A stretch of 64,000 bases of DNA from NCBI RefSeq assembly GCF_036850765.1, contig NC_089492.1, forward strand, positions 72,903,482 to 72,967,481, read 5' to 3'. The notes under the pieces are model-generated. The model searched no databases. It saw only the letters and a list, made by a program, of their open reading frames with translations, and was not told where the DNA came from. How positions within the stretch are numbered: position 1 is the stretch's first letter; every line of letters starts with the position of its first letter. The position numbers and the translations under genes were made by a program. Origin of the DNA: Saccopteryx bilineata (lineage: Eukaryota; Chordata; Mammalia; Chiroptera; Emballonuridae). Below are positions 43,171 to 54,539 of this stretch, one piece after another.

Positions 43171-43339
43171 ATTTTCTTTTACTCTTTGAGAAACACTCAC
43201 TAGAAAAACTACTATATGCTAGGAAACTAAGCTAGTATTTAGGGACGTTTAGATCCATAAGTTTTCCTTCAAGTATCTCACCGTTTAGTCTACAGGTGGA
43301 GAATGGGGAGCAGTTATGTGACCTGAAAAAGTTCTCTGA

Positions 43340-43495
43340 AACATGTCCTCAGTGTCTACTGGGCATATAAATCACTTGAGAATCTTTATAAAATGCAAAT
43401 TCTCAGATAAGTCTGTTTTAGAACTTGGGATTCTGCATTTAAACAAAAATCCAGGTGATGCCAAAGTTTGTGTTTTGTGATACACATTATGAGTA
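43340..43495. mobile_element. MER5A-like hAT (Charlie) relic
   Basis: Readable blocks: 'cacttgagaatctttataaa atg', 'caaattctcagataagtc', 'gggattctgcatttaaac' and 'caggtgatgccaaagtttgt', in the order seen in MER5A-type MITEs. Ends are decayed and the target duplication is not visible. Confidence 0.6.
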
Positions 43496-43499
43496 ACGA

Positions 43500-44435
43500 A
43501 GGTAAAATTCATGACCATAAGAGAAAGAGAAAGACTTCACTCTAGCTAAATATCTGGAAAACTCTCAAAGAATTAAGTTTCATGTGAACTACAGATTAAA
43601 GAACCAGCAGCAGGTTGAACAGGGACAAAAGGTAAAGACATGTCCTGAAAGGGCGGCCTGAACTGCAGTGTGAGGAGGTGAGGAGTACAGACTGGATGGG
43701 AAGAGAATGCTGTGTTGATAGGTGTGGTACAGTTCTGCAGGCCAGCTTAGGGAATGTAAACTTAACCCCAGTCCGTGGAGAACTAGAGCAGCATTAAGCA
43801 GAATAACTATGTGGCAAGGAAAGATTGAGTAGCAAAATCTCAGTTTGTTGAACAAATATTGACCAAGTGGCTGTGAGATGCCAAGTCCTATTCAATGCAT
43901 CCAGGAAGCACTGTTGGACAAGACCAAGTCTCCAGCCCATGGGACTTCCAAACCAGTGGGAAGATTTAGTCTTAAGAAAGACAATCTTCTCTCTAAGAAG
44001 AGTGGCATGAAGAAATACTATGAACTCAAAATGCTGAGTAGATGGGAGAAAAATAGGACACCAGAGTGATGTCTCCACGGAAGAATAAAACAGATAAATC
44101 CATCTAAGCACATCAGGATGAAATGTACACTTGAAGTCTGTGGAGGAACTGTTCCTAAGTTCTTAGAACACTGAAAAAAAGAACAGATGAAGCAGTGAAC
44201 TCTAGGATAAAAGAAAGTAGTTATACAATGTATACTATATACTCAACTATGCGTACCATATACATAATAATAGAGATATATTGAAAGATTTAAACTAAAA
44301 CTGTGGGATTAGAAATAGAAAGGGTTTGGAAAGGCAGTTAGCTTTTTATTTTCAGTTTTAAGAAGTGAAGTGATAACCTGTAAAGCAAAAAATTTCAAGA
44401 AATAATAGAATTAGCCGACTATTTAGGAATATGAT
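43500..44435. other. Unique sequence, no gene seen
   Basis: A few strings (43860-43960, 'gccaagtcctattcaatgca...') recall ancient L2/MER tails, too weak to assign. No coding signal. Confidence 0.35.
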
Positions 44436-44438
44436 GCT

Positions 44439-44442
<4 letters not shown>

Positions 44443-44479
<37 letters not shown>
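44443..44479. repeat. (CA)n microsatellite
   Basis: About 18 uninterrupted CA units. Confidence 0.97.
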
Positions 44480-45125
44480 AAGCAGGTAAGAGTTGCAGTG
44501 GTGGACCCTGAGGCACACAGGGGCAGCCCAGGACTGCTATTTTCACCATTAGTCATTAGAAAGGTAAATGTATGTGCATTTACCACTTTGAAAATATTAA
44601 GAGTAAAATGTTCTTAGTTCCCAACCGTGAGAGTTCTTCTCCAGGTGAAATTTGAGACCAGCCTCATACACAGAGGAAGGGCAGGGACTGATCACTCCAG
44701 ACTGGTAGGTGGCAGTTCTCATAGACAATGGAACCTACATAAGAAGCTGGTCTTGAACAAATGCAGGGTGAGTGGACCTCTGCACCCTACCTACAAGAAC
44801 CTTAGAAGATTATAATGAGGTCTTAACTGGGTTCAGCCAGATATTCAGTCCAGATAGTCTCAGCGACACCATAGTCTCTCCAGGCTGTGTCCTTAAAGGG
44901 CTCCTGGTGAGGAAATAGTGAGTGGGCTGTCCATTTCAAGGACAGAGAAGGGGTGAGGACCTCCAATGGCCCATTCCAGCTCAAGAGTCAACTGGTCATT
45001 CCACCTTGATGTCCTCCTCTAACAAATGTTTTGAAAAATTTGTCCGTAAACTATAATATAATAAGTAGGGAGATGTGAGGGGCTCTAACTAGCTGGGCAG
45101 GGAGAAAGTTTCACCACCTTGGAGC
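44480..45125. other. Unique sequence, no gene seen
   Basis: Nothing recognised with confidence. Confidence 0.35.
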
Positions 45126-45129
45126 AGGT

Positions 45130-45815
45130 GGTCAGCAGAGTCTTCAGAGAGGGAAGTGGCATTTGAACTGAGGCTTGAAGGTTGAATAAGCCAGTCTGTC
45201 AGAAGTCAAAAAAGAAAGGCCCGAAAATCAGTAGTAGCAACAAATGAAGAAATTATATCATTTAACCAGAAAGAGAGTGGGCCGTAGGTGAGAAAGAACA
45301 CCCAAGTGGACCTGAGCAAAGGAAAGGAAAGGAGGGTGGTTCCAGATGGGTGTATTGTCACTCAAACTGAGGAGGTTCATCTGCAAATCAAGAGGAAGCC
45401 ACCAGAAGACTAAGTTCAGGACCTGCAGGTGACATACCCGGTTCTTATTGGAAAAAGAACCCCTGGAAGCAGGAGGTCAGGAAGTTGTTGCTATGTCTTA
45501 AGACAGAGATGATGGTGCCTAGACCAGGTCTGTGTTCATGGAGATGCAGAGAAAAAATGGTCAGATTGCAGCTTTGTTTTGGAGGGGGGGGGAGTGTCTG
45601 ATGAAATAAATGCAGATGAAAAAAATGCTGAAGGCTGAAAGGGAGTGGTAGGAACCACAGACTCAAAAGACATTGTGGAAAGAGACTGCATTGGCCCTGG
45701 TGACTAATCAGATACTGAGAAGAGATGTAAAAGTGGACAATGATTCATATGTTTTTAGTTTTGGATCTTGGTAGGGACAAGGCTATTGCCCCTCCTTGAA
45801 ATATTAAATTGGATT
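45130..45815 (+). mobile_element. Ancient mammal-wide interspersed repeat, family unassigned
   Basis: The order 'gaagtggcatttgaactgag', 'aagaggaagccaccagaaga', 'ctatgtcttaagacagagat', 'gatggtgcctagaccaggtc' and 'gtttttagttttggatcttg' resembles a widespread old mammalian repeat (aggaagtggcatttgagctg...agagatgatggtggcttgga). Strongly decayed; I cannot name the family. A G-run lies at 45582-45592. Confidence 0.5.
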
Positions 45816-47430
45816 GGGAAAAACATGGAAGGCATTTTCTTAGTAGAAAGTCAGTGATTTCTCTGGGACAACTTTCATACCAGTAAGTGCTAAAGCCACC
45901 CAATAATTTTGGAATCATTCAACAGCTTTCAAGTGAGACCTGTCAGAAATGATTTTGCTTGAATTTGATATCCTTAAATGAGATTAAAGTGCTTAGGTTG
46001 TTAAAATATTATTTAGCAGTACGTCTGTTTTTCTCTTAGTCTCACAGACTTATGAAATTAAAGTCAGCTTTGGTGAACTTTTCCTTAGCTCACCCAATCC
46101 AGTTTTGTGCACTTGCCTCATAATATTTTTCTGAATCCAACCTTTCTTTGGCACAGCTCATCCCTGCTTTAGTTTCTTACCCATTTGCCCTCAAATTACA
46201 GCATATTGCTCTCTGGCCTTTGTCATAAGTGTTTCTTCTTTTTTCTTTTTGATATAAACTGCCTATGGTAGTCAACGTACTTCACTTTCATCAAACATCT
46301 TCACGTCATCAATGCTCCTACTGAAGGTGCAACTGTTTATCAAATTCCTCATAGTGACCTTTTTCTAAAGCTTTTTTTCTCTGTAACCATGAAATATGTT
46401 TTTGGAAAAATTGCCTCTCTTTTTGCTCATATGAATATGTGTCTTAATATGTTTATTTTAATTTTTTGTTACACTCTCTAGAAACTGTTTATAGAGTAAG
46501 GAAGTCCTCATGTTTTTAGGCATCATTGTTCTTATGTGGTATGTCCTGAAAGAAAAGATACTTTCAACTCCAGAATTCTGCGTTTCTTTTCAATTTTTTT
46601 TAACACTCCACTTTTTAGCTAAATGGTAACACTTTCAAAGAAAAGTGGACTGTAAAAGTAGAATTCACTTTTTCTAATAATGAAACACTTAACTGACTGA
46701 TGTACCCATGGCTTCATTCAGTTGATTTCTTGCCTCACTTCCTTATACCTGGGCTTACTGTGTGCTTACTCCGTGGCAAACTCGGAGTTATTGTTTAAAG
46801 ATATGAAAGTACATTTTCTGGATTCTACTTTAGGATACAATTCCCCATGTATGGTATATTTATATATATATTTACGCTGAGTATTTAGGGCTTATGGTAC
46901 AAAGTGATTTAGTTGATTTATCTATCCTTAAATTATATTTTTAAGTTTCTTTTTTTGTTTGTATGATGGTATGGCATCTGATAATTATATAACTTTACCA
47001 TTATGCTTACTGGTTCCATTAAATAAGCACTTACTATATTTTGAAAGATAGTTTCTCTGTTCACTGTTGTGGCACTAGTTAGTACCTTGAGTAATTTCAG
47101 TACGTATTATTGAAATGACTATGAAAAGAGCCTTTAGCAGGCTCACTCACCGTCAGCCCCTCTTCCTGTCTGCCAGGGCTGTAATAAGACTTCTGGAGGA
47201 CCCAATCACATATATATTCCACCTTGTGTATAAATTCTAACTAGTGCCAACATTTCTGAAATCTAAACTTAACATTTACAAACAAAATTTTTAAAAAAAT
47301 ATTTTTTTCACATTTCTTGCTACAGAAATCTAGGTAATATAGTCTGAGTTTATATTTCTGGAGAGTTGTATGCCTGCTCCTGGCTGTAGCCCCTTCTTGT
47401 AGTCTGGAGTTTGCAAAGGGTCATCCAAAT
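45816..47430. other. Unique AT-rich sequence, no gene seen
   Basis: No transposon, ORF or RNA gene recognised. A short (TA)n-like run lies at 46857-46870. Confidence 0.4.
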
Positions 47431-47448
47431 TTTAAAAGTGATACTTTT

Positions 47449-47644
47449 TAAAAAAAATATTTTATTTATTGATTTTTTTAGAAAGAGAGGAGTGAGAGAG
47501 AGAGACAGAGAGAGAGAGAAGGGGGAGGAGCAGGAAGCATCAACTCCCATATGTGCCTTGACCAGGCAAGCCCAAGGTTTCGAACCGGTGACCTCAGTGT
47601 TCCAGGTCGACGCTTTATCCCACTGCGCCACCACAGGTCAGGCC
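47449..47644 (-). mobile_element. VES-type SINE with 16-bp target duplication
   Basis: Head GCCTGACCTGTGGTGGCGCA at 47644 on the - strand, box B-like GGTTCGAAACC, 'gttgatgcttcctgctcctc', CT-rich stretch and A-rich tail. Perfect duplications TAAAAGTGATACTTTT at 47433-47448 and 47645-47660. Confidence 0.96.
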
Positions 47645-47958
47645 TAAAAGTGATACTTTTATCTGAAGTTGTGCTCTGTATTGAAATTGAAGAGATTATT
47701 CTTCCTCATTTTAAAATATTTTGATAAAAATCACCTTTAATCATACCTTTGAAAGTTTCTTGAAATATTAAAAAACATAAGCGTAAAATACTTTAAAAGT
47801 ATTTATAATGGACCTTTGATTTTTCTTCTACATCTTTATACTGGTCTCTTGAAATGCCTGGGGAAAAAAAAATCTATTAACCAAGTACAGGAAATAGATA
47901 GGTGGAGATGACTCTTCTGTTAGAGAAAACTTAATTGGTTTTCAAAAGGTAATGAGAA

Positions 47959-48185
47959 GGCCCTGGCCAGGTGACTCAGTTGGCTAGAGCATTCTCTCGA
48001 TATGTCAAGGTTGTGGGTTCAATTCTCAGTTATGGCACATATAAAAAATAACCAATGAATGCATAAGTAATTGGAACAGCAAATAGATGTTTCTCTCTCT
48101 GCCCCAACCCCAAATCTATTTTTATATATATATTTTTTATATATTTATATATTTTTTTATTTTTTATTTATTCATTTAGAGAGGA

Positions 48186-48220
<35 letters not shown>

Positions 48221-48378
48221 GAGAGACAGAGAAAGAGAATGGGGGGAGAAGCCGGAAGCATCAACTCCCATATATGCCTTGACCAGGCAAGCCCAGGGTT
48301 TCGAACCGGCAACCTCAGCATTTCCAGGTCGATGCTTTATCCACTGCACCACCACAGGTCAGGCCCCAAATCTATTTT
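47959..48378 (+). mobile_element. VES-related SINE (outer), split by another SINE
   Basis: Head CCCTGGCCAGGTGACTCAGT, box B-like GTGGGTTCAATTCTC, then 'ataaccaatgaatgcataag', 'tggaacagcaaatagatgtt' and 'tctctctctgccccaac'. The end is displaced beyond the inserted SINE (48366-48380). Outer duplications AAAAGGTAATGAG (47944-47956) and AAAAGGCAATGAG (48381-48393) differ by one base. Confidence 0.88.
48125..48364 (-). mobile_element. VES-type SINE nested in another SINE
   Basis: Opposite orientation to the host SINE. Head GGCCTGACCTGTGGTGGTGCA near 48364, box B-like GGTTCGAAACC, a (CT)n stretch (GA on +, 48187-48218) and an A/T-rich tail. Duplications CCCCAAATCTATTTTTA flank it (48108-48124 and about 48364-48380). 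Confidence 0.93.
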
Positions 48379-48525
48379 TAAAAAGGCAATGAGGAAAAAG
48401 TTTTATTATTATATGAGACTTTCATGCTTTTGTCTTGACTGCTTGCATGCTGTCTTAAACTAAACTTCATTTCAAATGCACGAACAATAGAAACAGGGAG
48501 CAGGGTGGCATCTCCAAGAACTTCT

Positions 48526-48901
48526 TTTTTTTTTTTTTTTTGTATTTCTCTGAAGCTGGAAACGGGGAGGCAGTCAGACAGACTCCCGCATGCACCCGAC
48601 CAGGATCCACCCGGCACGCCAACCAGAGGGCGATGCTCTGTCCATCTGGGGCGTCGCTCTGTCGTGACCAGAGCCACTCTAGTGCCTGGGGCAGAGGCCA
48701 AGGAGCCATCCCCAGCGCCTGGGTCATCTTTTGCTCCAATGGAGCCTTGGCTACGGGAGGGGAAGAGAGAGACAGAGAGGAAGGAGAGGGGGAGGGGTGG
48801 GGAAGCAGATGGGCGCTTCTCCTGTGTGCCCTGGCCAGGAATCAAACCCAGGACTTCCGCACGCCAGGCCAACGCTCTACCACTGAGCCAACCGGCCAGG
48901 G
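48526..48901 (-). mobile_element. Rhin-1-type SINE with 14-bp target duplication
   Basis: Head CCCTGGCCGGTTGGCTCAGT near 48900 on the - strand and a full body to a T-run/A-tail at 48526-48541. Perfect duplications CTCCAAGAACTTCT (48512-48525 and 48902-48915). With the copy at 40597, one of the least decayed SINEs here. The long open frames within it are accidental. Confidence 0.97.
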
Positions 48902-48915
48902 CTCCAAGAACTTCT

Positions 48916-50205
48916 AAAAGTCTGCTCACATTCTATCTTGGCATTGGTGGAATAGGTAGATAAAGAAACTATTTTGGAGAAAATGATGGGAGTTGAGAGA
49001 AGGGAAAGAAAAAAAGACCATTACACCATATCTTTTCTGAGTTTTAGTGATACATTTATGAGGACAGACATATATGTTTTAGAACAAACCAGAACCCATC
49101 CACTTGGATTTTAAATAAAAAATTGATCATGCAGGCCAGTTCTCCTGAAATCCCTGTGAAATGATAAAGGCAGTGACCAAATTCTCTGGTTGTAGATAGT
49201 GGCTAACCCATGAACCCCTGCTTATCAAATGGTGTATGTCTGGCACGCTCTATCTACTGCAGAACACCAACCATAAATCAATGGGAGAATTTGGCAAGAA
49301 GTGGCTCTTGGGAGCTAGAGTATGAGGGGATTTAGATCTTAGCTGAGAGCTGGCTAACCAGGTATATGAAAAATTGCATTTTATTGATTTCTACTATGTT
49401 TAACTACATACCTGCCTTATTATACTTGAGAAAAGTAAGCACAAAACAGTAAAACTGACTGTCAGGATTATGAAACTCTATACAGTGTGTCACGATTGCT
49501 CTCAGGGAAGCAATGCAGGGTTTTTGATAATAGGGCTTAAATTCTCCTGCCATTTTGCCCTGTCATTGTCACCCAATGTGAGGACCAAGGAAGCCAGGCA
49601 AGTCCAGAGTGATTAATAGAGTTGTCTATAGGAACTTGAGTTTTATGTGAACATGAAAGCAATTAGGAAGGTAATATGATTTCCATGTAATGCAATAAAT
49701 ATGATAATGTATGAGCAATCAAAATATGTATATGTTGACAATAAAAATACACAATGTTGAAGAAAAATATAAGTTGGGATTATAAAACGTAGTGTCTAAT
49801 TCAAAAATTTGCAATCTCCATCAAGCTGGTTTGTGAAGAGGCATGGTGATATAAAGAGATAAACTAGCATTTCCCAGGCTATGTGTGCTGGGAAAGATAG
49901 TCATCAATGGACATGAATGAGGCTTTGATAGGACCATTTGAGATGTTGGATATAAAGTAATTCTTGATGGATTTTTCTAGCAAATTAGCTCTTGCAAACT
50001 TTGCACTTGGATTTAGGAAGATGGCTTGGGCATTCATTAATGAATGTTTGCTTCTCACAAATAGCCTATTTCTGTCCTACGCTTAAAAACTCATGGATGT
50101 TCAATGAATGTCTATTGCACATATTATTATTCTACATGTAGGAAAGAAAGTTTGTATGGTGAGAACAGGTGATGCATTTGTTTCTGCCTACTTTTAAAAA
50201 TATGC
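48916..50205. other. Unique sequence, no gene seen
   Basis: No repeat family or coding signal recognised. Confidence 0.4.
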
Positions 50206-50221
50206 CTTAAATTTAGTATTT

Positions 50222-50243
50222 AATTTATTTATTCATTTTAGAG

Positions 50244-50287
<44 letters not shown>

Positions 50288-50406
50288 GTAGAATCAGGAT
50301 GCATCAACTCACATATGTGCCTTGACTGGGCAAGCCTAGGGTTTTGAACCAGCAACCTCAGTGTTCCAGGTCAGTACTTATCCACTGTGCCTCCGTAGGT
50401 CAGGCC
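50222..50406 (-). mobile_element. VES-type SINE
   Basis: Head GGCCTGACCTACGGAGGCAC at 50406, 'ggttcaaaaccctaggcttg', 'gttgatgcatcctgattcta', (CT)n (GA on +, 50248-50285) and A/T-rich tail. Flanks AAATTTAGTATTTA and AAATTCAGTAATTTA form an imperfect duplication. Confidence 0.9.
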
Positions 50407-50454
50407 AAATTCAGTAATTTATAATGATAAATTCCACTTTCAAATAGAAACATT

Positions 50455-50582
50455 TTAAATGGGGTAGTGAATACACAATTAAATATACAAATGATGTATT
50501 ATAGATTTGTACACCTGAAACCTATAAAATTTGATTAACCAATGCCACCCCAATAAATTCAATAAAAAAGTAAAGAAATAAA
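50455..50582 (+). mobile_element. L1 3'-end fragment
   Basis: Short 5'-truncated L1 terminus: 'atagatttgtacacctgaaa', 'aatttgattaaccaatgcca' and 'ccccaataaattcaataaaa', then an A-rich end. Matches the 3' UTR end of moderately old L1s. Confidence 0.8.
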
Positions 50583-50584
50583 AT

Positions 50585-51665
50585 TAATTTATTTTTACTT
50601 TTTATATTGGTTAAATATGACCTTTTAGCCATAGCTAACAATTTTGTTTTAGAATTAGCCTTCATTGTCAAGTTTATTTCTTCATCCATACAAAACCTTT
50701 TAATTCTTCATTTTCATCGATGTTTATGACCCAGGTTAGATAAATGTATTTGCTATATTGTTCCCTTATTCCTATTATGACAAAGGTATGTGTAAAACAT
50801 ATTACTAACTGGATATTTTACATAATTATTTTAGAAATGACATTAGTGTAATAAAAGTTTTTAGAGAAATTTGTTACTCAGTTTAAAAGAAGATACTATG
50901 TTCAATGCTATCTGTGAGTATATCACTTTCTTTACATTCAAAACTCATTTATAATTATGATTGAACATTAAAACATATATTGAAATATATTCACATTGAA
51001 ATCTTCTCAAGGCAAAACTGTCACGTGCTCTGTGAACACTTTTGGGATTTCAGGTGTAAGAAGAACGTGAGATGGCACAGAGCATCGGAGTCCAACCTAT
51101 TTTTGGCTCATCTCAGCCAGAGGAAAGGCTGTCAGCAGGACATAGTAATGATGCTTTCATCTCTCTTTCTGGTCATAATTTACCCACTTGACACCATTAT
51201 CTTTCCAGATACAGTTTTCATATCTTGTTTTGGTTTTTAAATTATTTCAGTATTCTATACTACATAGTTTTGTCAGATGACTTTGGAAAAAAATTTTATT
51301 TGAGAATAATCATTATTAGATTTATTATATGCAAAGAATATTAACAATTTGCCCTTGAAAAATACTTTGAATTAGTCATCAAGCCCAAATATCATTATCC
51401 TTGAAAAAATCAATATAAAATGCAAGAAATGTTCTAATTCATTATTATAATTAAATTAAACTTTGTTTATGAACAGGAATAAGAAGGATATGAAACATTA
51501 AAGTAGATGCAAGTTTGTTTGGGACCTGGATAAAGTTTATGCTTCATTTGGATTAGAAATGATTTTTATTTAATAAAACACCTTGCTACAGAAAAAGAAA
51601 CACTTACATTTTATTACTGTCAAACATTAAAGTCTAAAGAACAACTAGTAGGGCTTGTCTTATAC
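50585..51665. other. Unique AT-rich sequence, no gene seen
   Basis: An 86-codon frame (50980-51240) has no recognisable domain. No repeat recognised. Confidence 0.4.
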
Positions 51666-51669
51666 ATTT

Positions 51670-52430
51670 GTCTTTACAATTTTATTGAGATACATTTCAT
51701 ATACCATAAAATTCACCCATTTTAAGTGTGGAGTTTGGTGGCTTTTCTCATATTCATAGAGTTGTGCAACCAATCACACAATCTAATTTTGTTTACTTTA
51801 TCTTTTATTGATTTTTAGAAAGAGAGAGGGAGAGAGAGATAGAGAAAGAGAGAGAGAAACACGAATTTGTTGTTCTACTTATTCATGCCATCACAGAGTG
51901 ATTTTTATGTGTAGCCTGACCAGGAATCGAACCCATAACCTCGGCATGTTGGATGACACTAACCAACTGAGCTACTTGGACATGGTCCCCATAAGCTAAT
52001 TTTAGAAGATTTCTTCATTACCCTAAACTCCATGCTTCATTCCTGCTATTTCCTGTTTTCCATTCCCTTGCCTCTCTGCCATTAATGCCATAGGCAAATG
52101 TTAATCTAATCTGTCTTTATGGATTTTCTTATTTTGAATATTTTACATAAGTGGAATCAAGCAATGTATGTTTTTGTGACTTCTGTCACTTAGCACAGTG
52201 TCTTCAAGGCTAACCCATGTTGTATCATGTTATCAGTACTTCACTCCTTTTATTATTGAATAATATTTCATTATATCAATATACCATATCTTGTTTATCC
52301 ATTCACATATTAAGGGACATGTGGGTTATTTCCATTCTTTGGCTATTATAAGTAATGATGCCATAACATTCATGTCCAAGTTTTTACATAGATAGTTGTT
52401 TTTATAATAGAAACCCTTATTTCCAAGAGG
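51670..52430 (-). mobile_element. Ancient L1 3' region, interrupted by a SINE
   Basis: On the + strand, reverse-complement L1 sequence is readable: 'ttttattgagatacatttca', 'ccataaaattcacccatttt', 'gttgtgcaaccaatcacaca', then after the SINE 'ttacataagtggaatcaag', 'accatatcttgtttatccat' and 'attatttccattctttggct'. Heavily diverged, L1M-age. Confidence 0.8.
51797..51986 (-). mobile_element. VES-type SINE inside ancient L1
   Basis: Head reads (- strand) CATGTCCAAGTAGCTCAGTT with GGTTATGGGTTCGATTCCTG as the box B region, then 'acacataaaaatcactctgt', CT-rich stretch and tail. Flanking 'ctaattttg/ctaatttta' strings suggest a short duplication. Confidence 0.85.
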
Positions 52431-52746
52431 CCCAGAGACCACTGAGCAGACAAATAAAGACACCTGATTACATCATACCCAAACCATGAACATCCAAAAA
52501 TAAACAGAATATATTAAAATCAGCTAGAGAGAAAATATGCATTATAAACTGATGAAAAATGATTAGAATCAAAGCTCCTAGTTTATATCTATCAAAATAT
52601 TGAGTGGGTTTATTACATGTATGCAATGCAGTATAAAAAATATTAAAGAAAATTCCTCAGTCTGCAAGAGATTGGTATCAAATGGGAACTTAGGACCATT
52701 TGAAGGAAATGGTAGCATTAGAATTTTACAGAAAAGGACTATTTAA

Positions 52747-52771
52747 ATATATATATATATGTATATATATT
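52747..52771. repeat. (TA)n microsatellite
   Basis: Short AT/TA run with one GT interruption. Confidence 0.9.
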
Positions 52772-53142
52772 TTCAAACTCAATTGACTCTTACTAGTAAA
52801 ACTATTAATGCAATGTGAGGCTTATAAAATATGTAAAAGTAAAATACATGACAGCAGTTAGAAAAGAATAGAGAAAATTAGACCTCTATTATAAGTTTCA
52901 TGTATTATATGACTTAATATATTAATTCTACAACTATGATATAAGTTAGTATATTTTAAATCAATTAAAAAACCAATATAACAAAAAGATATAGTTTAAA
53001 AATGTAAAATAAATGATATAATAATCTATTGAAAAATAAAAGTCAGGGAAGGAGGAATAGGAGGAATAAGAGAATAAGTAAGAGGATAGATAGAAAAAAG
53101 TAGAACAGTGGACTTAGACCCAATCACATTAATATTTATCTT

Positions 53143-53497
53143 TTTTAAAATTTTTATTTATTTATTTTTTATAGAGACAGAGAGTGAGTCAGAGAGAGGG
53201 ATAGACAGGGACAGACAGACAGGAACGGAGAGAGATGAGAAGCATCATTCATTAGTTTTTCATTGCACGTTGCAACACCTTAGTTGTTCATTGATTGCTT
53301 TCTCATATTTGCCTTGACCGTGGGCCTTCAGCAGACTGAGCAACCCCTTGCTGGAGCCAGCGATCTTGGGTTCAAGCTGGTGGGCTCTTCCTCAAACCAG
53401 ATGAGCCCGCACTCAAGCTGGCGACCTCGGGGTCCCGAACCCGGGTCCTCCGCATCCCAGTCCGACGCTCTATCCACTGCACCACCGCCCAGTCAGG
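53143..53497 (-). mobile_element. Long tRNA-derived bat SINE with 18-bp target duplication
   Basis: Head CCTGACTGGGCGGTGGTGCA near 53496 on the - strand, then 'cccgggttcgggaccccgag', 'caagctggcg'-type strings, 'caatgaacaactaaggtgtt', 'gatgcttctcatctctctcc', 'ctgtctgtccctgtctatcc' and an A/T-rich tail. Perfect duplications CACATTAATATTTATCTT at 53125-53142 and 53498-53515. Confidence 0.95.
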
Positions 53498-53655
53498 CAC
53501 ATTAATATTTATCTTAAATATAAAGGAATGAAACACTTCAATTAAAAGCAGAGTATGTCAGACTGGATAGAAAAGCAAGTCTTAAATATATTTTTTGTAA
53601 ATTCACATTATAAATATAAACACGTAGGTTAAAATAAAATGATGGAAAATAATAT

Positions 53656-53905
53656 ATCACACATAGGTGGGAAAATAAAATGAGTCATGGGCATAGATAA
53701 AAGTAAAGTGGTTACCAGGGAGAAAAGGATGGGAGGAGGAAGAGTGACAAATATATGGTGACGAAAAATGGTTTGATTTTGGGTGATGGGTACCCAACAC
53801 AATCAACAGTTCAATTGCTACAGAGATGTTTACCTGAAACTTATGTATTCTTATTGGTCAGTCTGGCCCCATTAAATTTAATTTCTTAAATAAAATTTAA
53901 AAAAC
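53656..53905 (+). mobile_element. 5'-truncated L1 3' end inside ancient L1
   Basis: 3' UTR blocks 'agtaaagtggttaccaggga', 'gattttgggtgatgggtacc', 'cagagatgtttacctgaaac' and 'tggccccattaaatttaatt', ending in an A-rich tail. The flanking repeat AAAATAATATA (near 53646 and 53906) is the probable target duplication. Confidence 0.85.
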
Positions 53906-54068
53906 AAAATAATATACAATGTGAGTTTAATTATAACATATTTGAAGTGATTTTATTAATACCAGAAAAAATGCATTTCATACTGATAATGTTACTGGAT
54001 TTAGAGCAGAATGGTTCATAATGATGAAAAGGCCAATGAATCAAGCAAACTTAAAAATACTAAATACA

Positions 54069-54305
54069 GCCCTGGCTGGTTGGCTCAGTGGATAGAGAAT
54101 CAGCCTGGCATATGAATGCCCAGGTTTGATTCCTAGTCAAGGCGCACATGAGAAGTAACCATCTGCTTCTCTCTCCCTCCCTCTCCTCCTTTTCTCCTTC
54201 TTCTCCTCCCACAGCCAGTGGCTCCATTGATTCCAGCTTTGGCCCCGGATGCTGAGGATAGCTCAGTTGGTCCCAATGTCAGTTGGCCTCAGGTGCCTCC
54301 TCTGT
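54069..54305 (+). mobile_element. Diverged Rhin-1-related SINE
   Basis: Head CCCTGGCTGGTTGGCTCAGT, box B-like GGTTTGATTCCTAG, 'agtaaccatctgcttctctc', 'cacagccagtggctccattg', then a body that departs from the usual order near 54260 and lacks a clear A-tail. An old or 3'-shortened copy. Confidence 0.85.
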
Positions 54306-54539
54306 AAAACTCTATTGCTGTGGTGCTTATACCTACTACAGTAGTCCTGAATAAAACAGGCCTTACCATCTTTAAATGTCATGGATAAGTTTTCTTTCAC
54401 GATGTATTAACATAGTTTCACTGTTGTTTAATTATTAAACCTCTAAAGGGAAAAGTTTAATTCTGGTTACTATAGAAAAAAATTCATAATTCTAAATGAA
54501 ACATATTAATGAATGATGTCTGCTATAGGTAACACATAT

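Larger units (their letters stand above)
52430..54068 (+). mobile_element. Ancient L1 (ORF1 end to ORF2 start), riddled with insertions
   Basis: Readable old L1 pieces in order: ORF1 end and linker (52485-53040: 'aaaataaacagaatatatta', 'cctcagtctgcaagagattg'), ORF2 endonuclease region (53516-53655: 'gtcagactggatagaaaagc', 'aacacgtaggttaaaataaa') and its continuation (53916-54065: 'aatggttcataatgatgaaa', 'aggccaatgaatcaagcaaa'). A long SINE (53143-53497) and an L1 3' end (53656-53905) have landed inside, and another SINE follows at 54069. Confidence 0.7.

Noticed and set aside
42929..43203. Open frames rich in S/F/L/P
   Set aside because: Translation of the (CCTT)n microsatellite.
44443..44479. 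(CA)n as a possible CRISPR-like or structured repeat
   Set aside because: Simple dinucleotide repeat; no spacer structure anywhere in the window.
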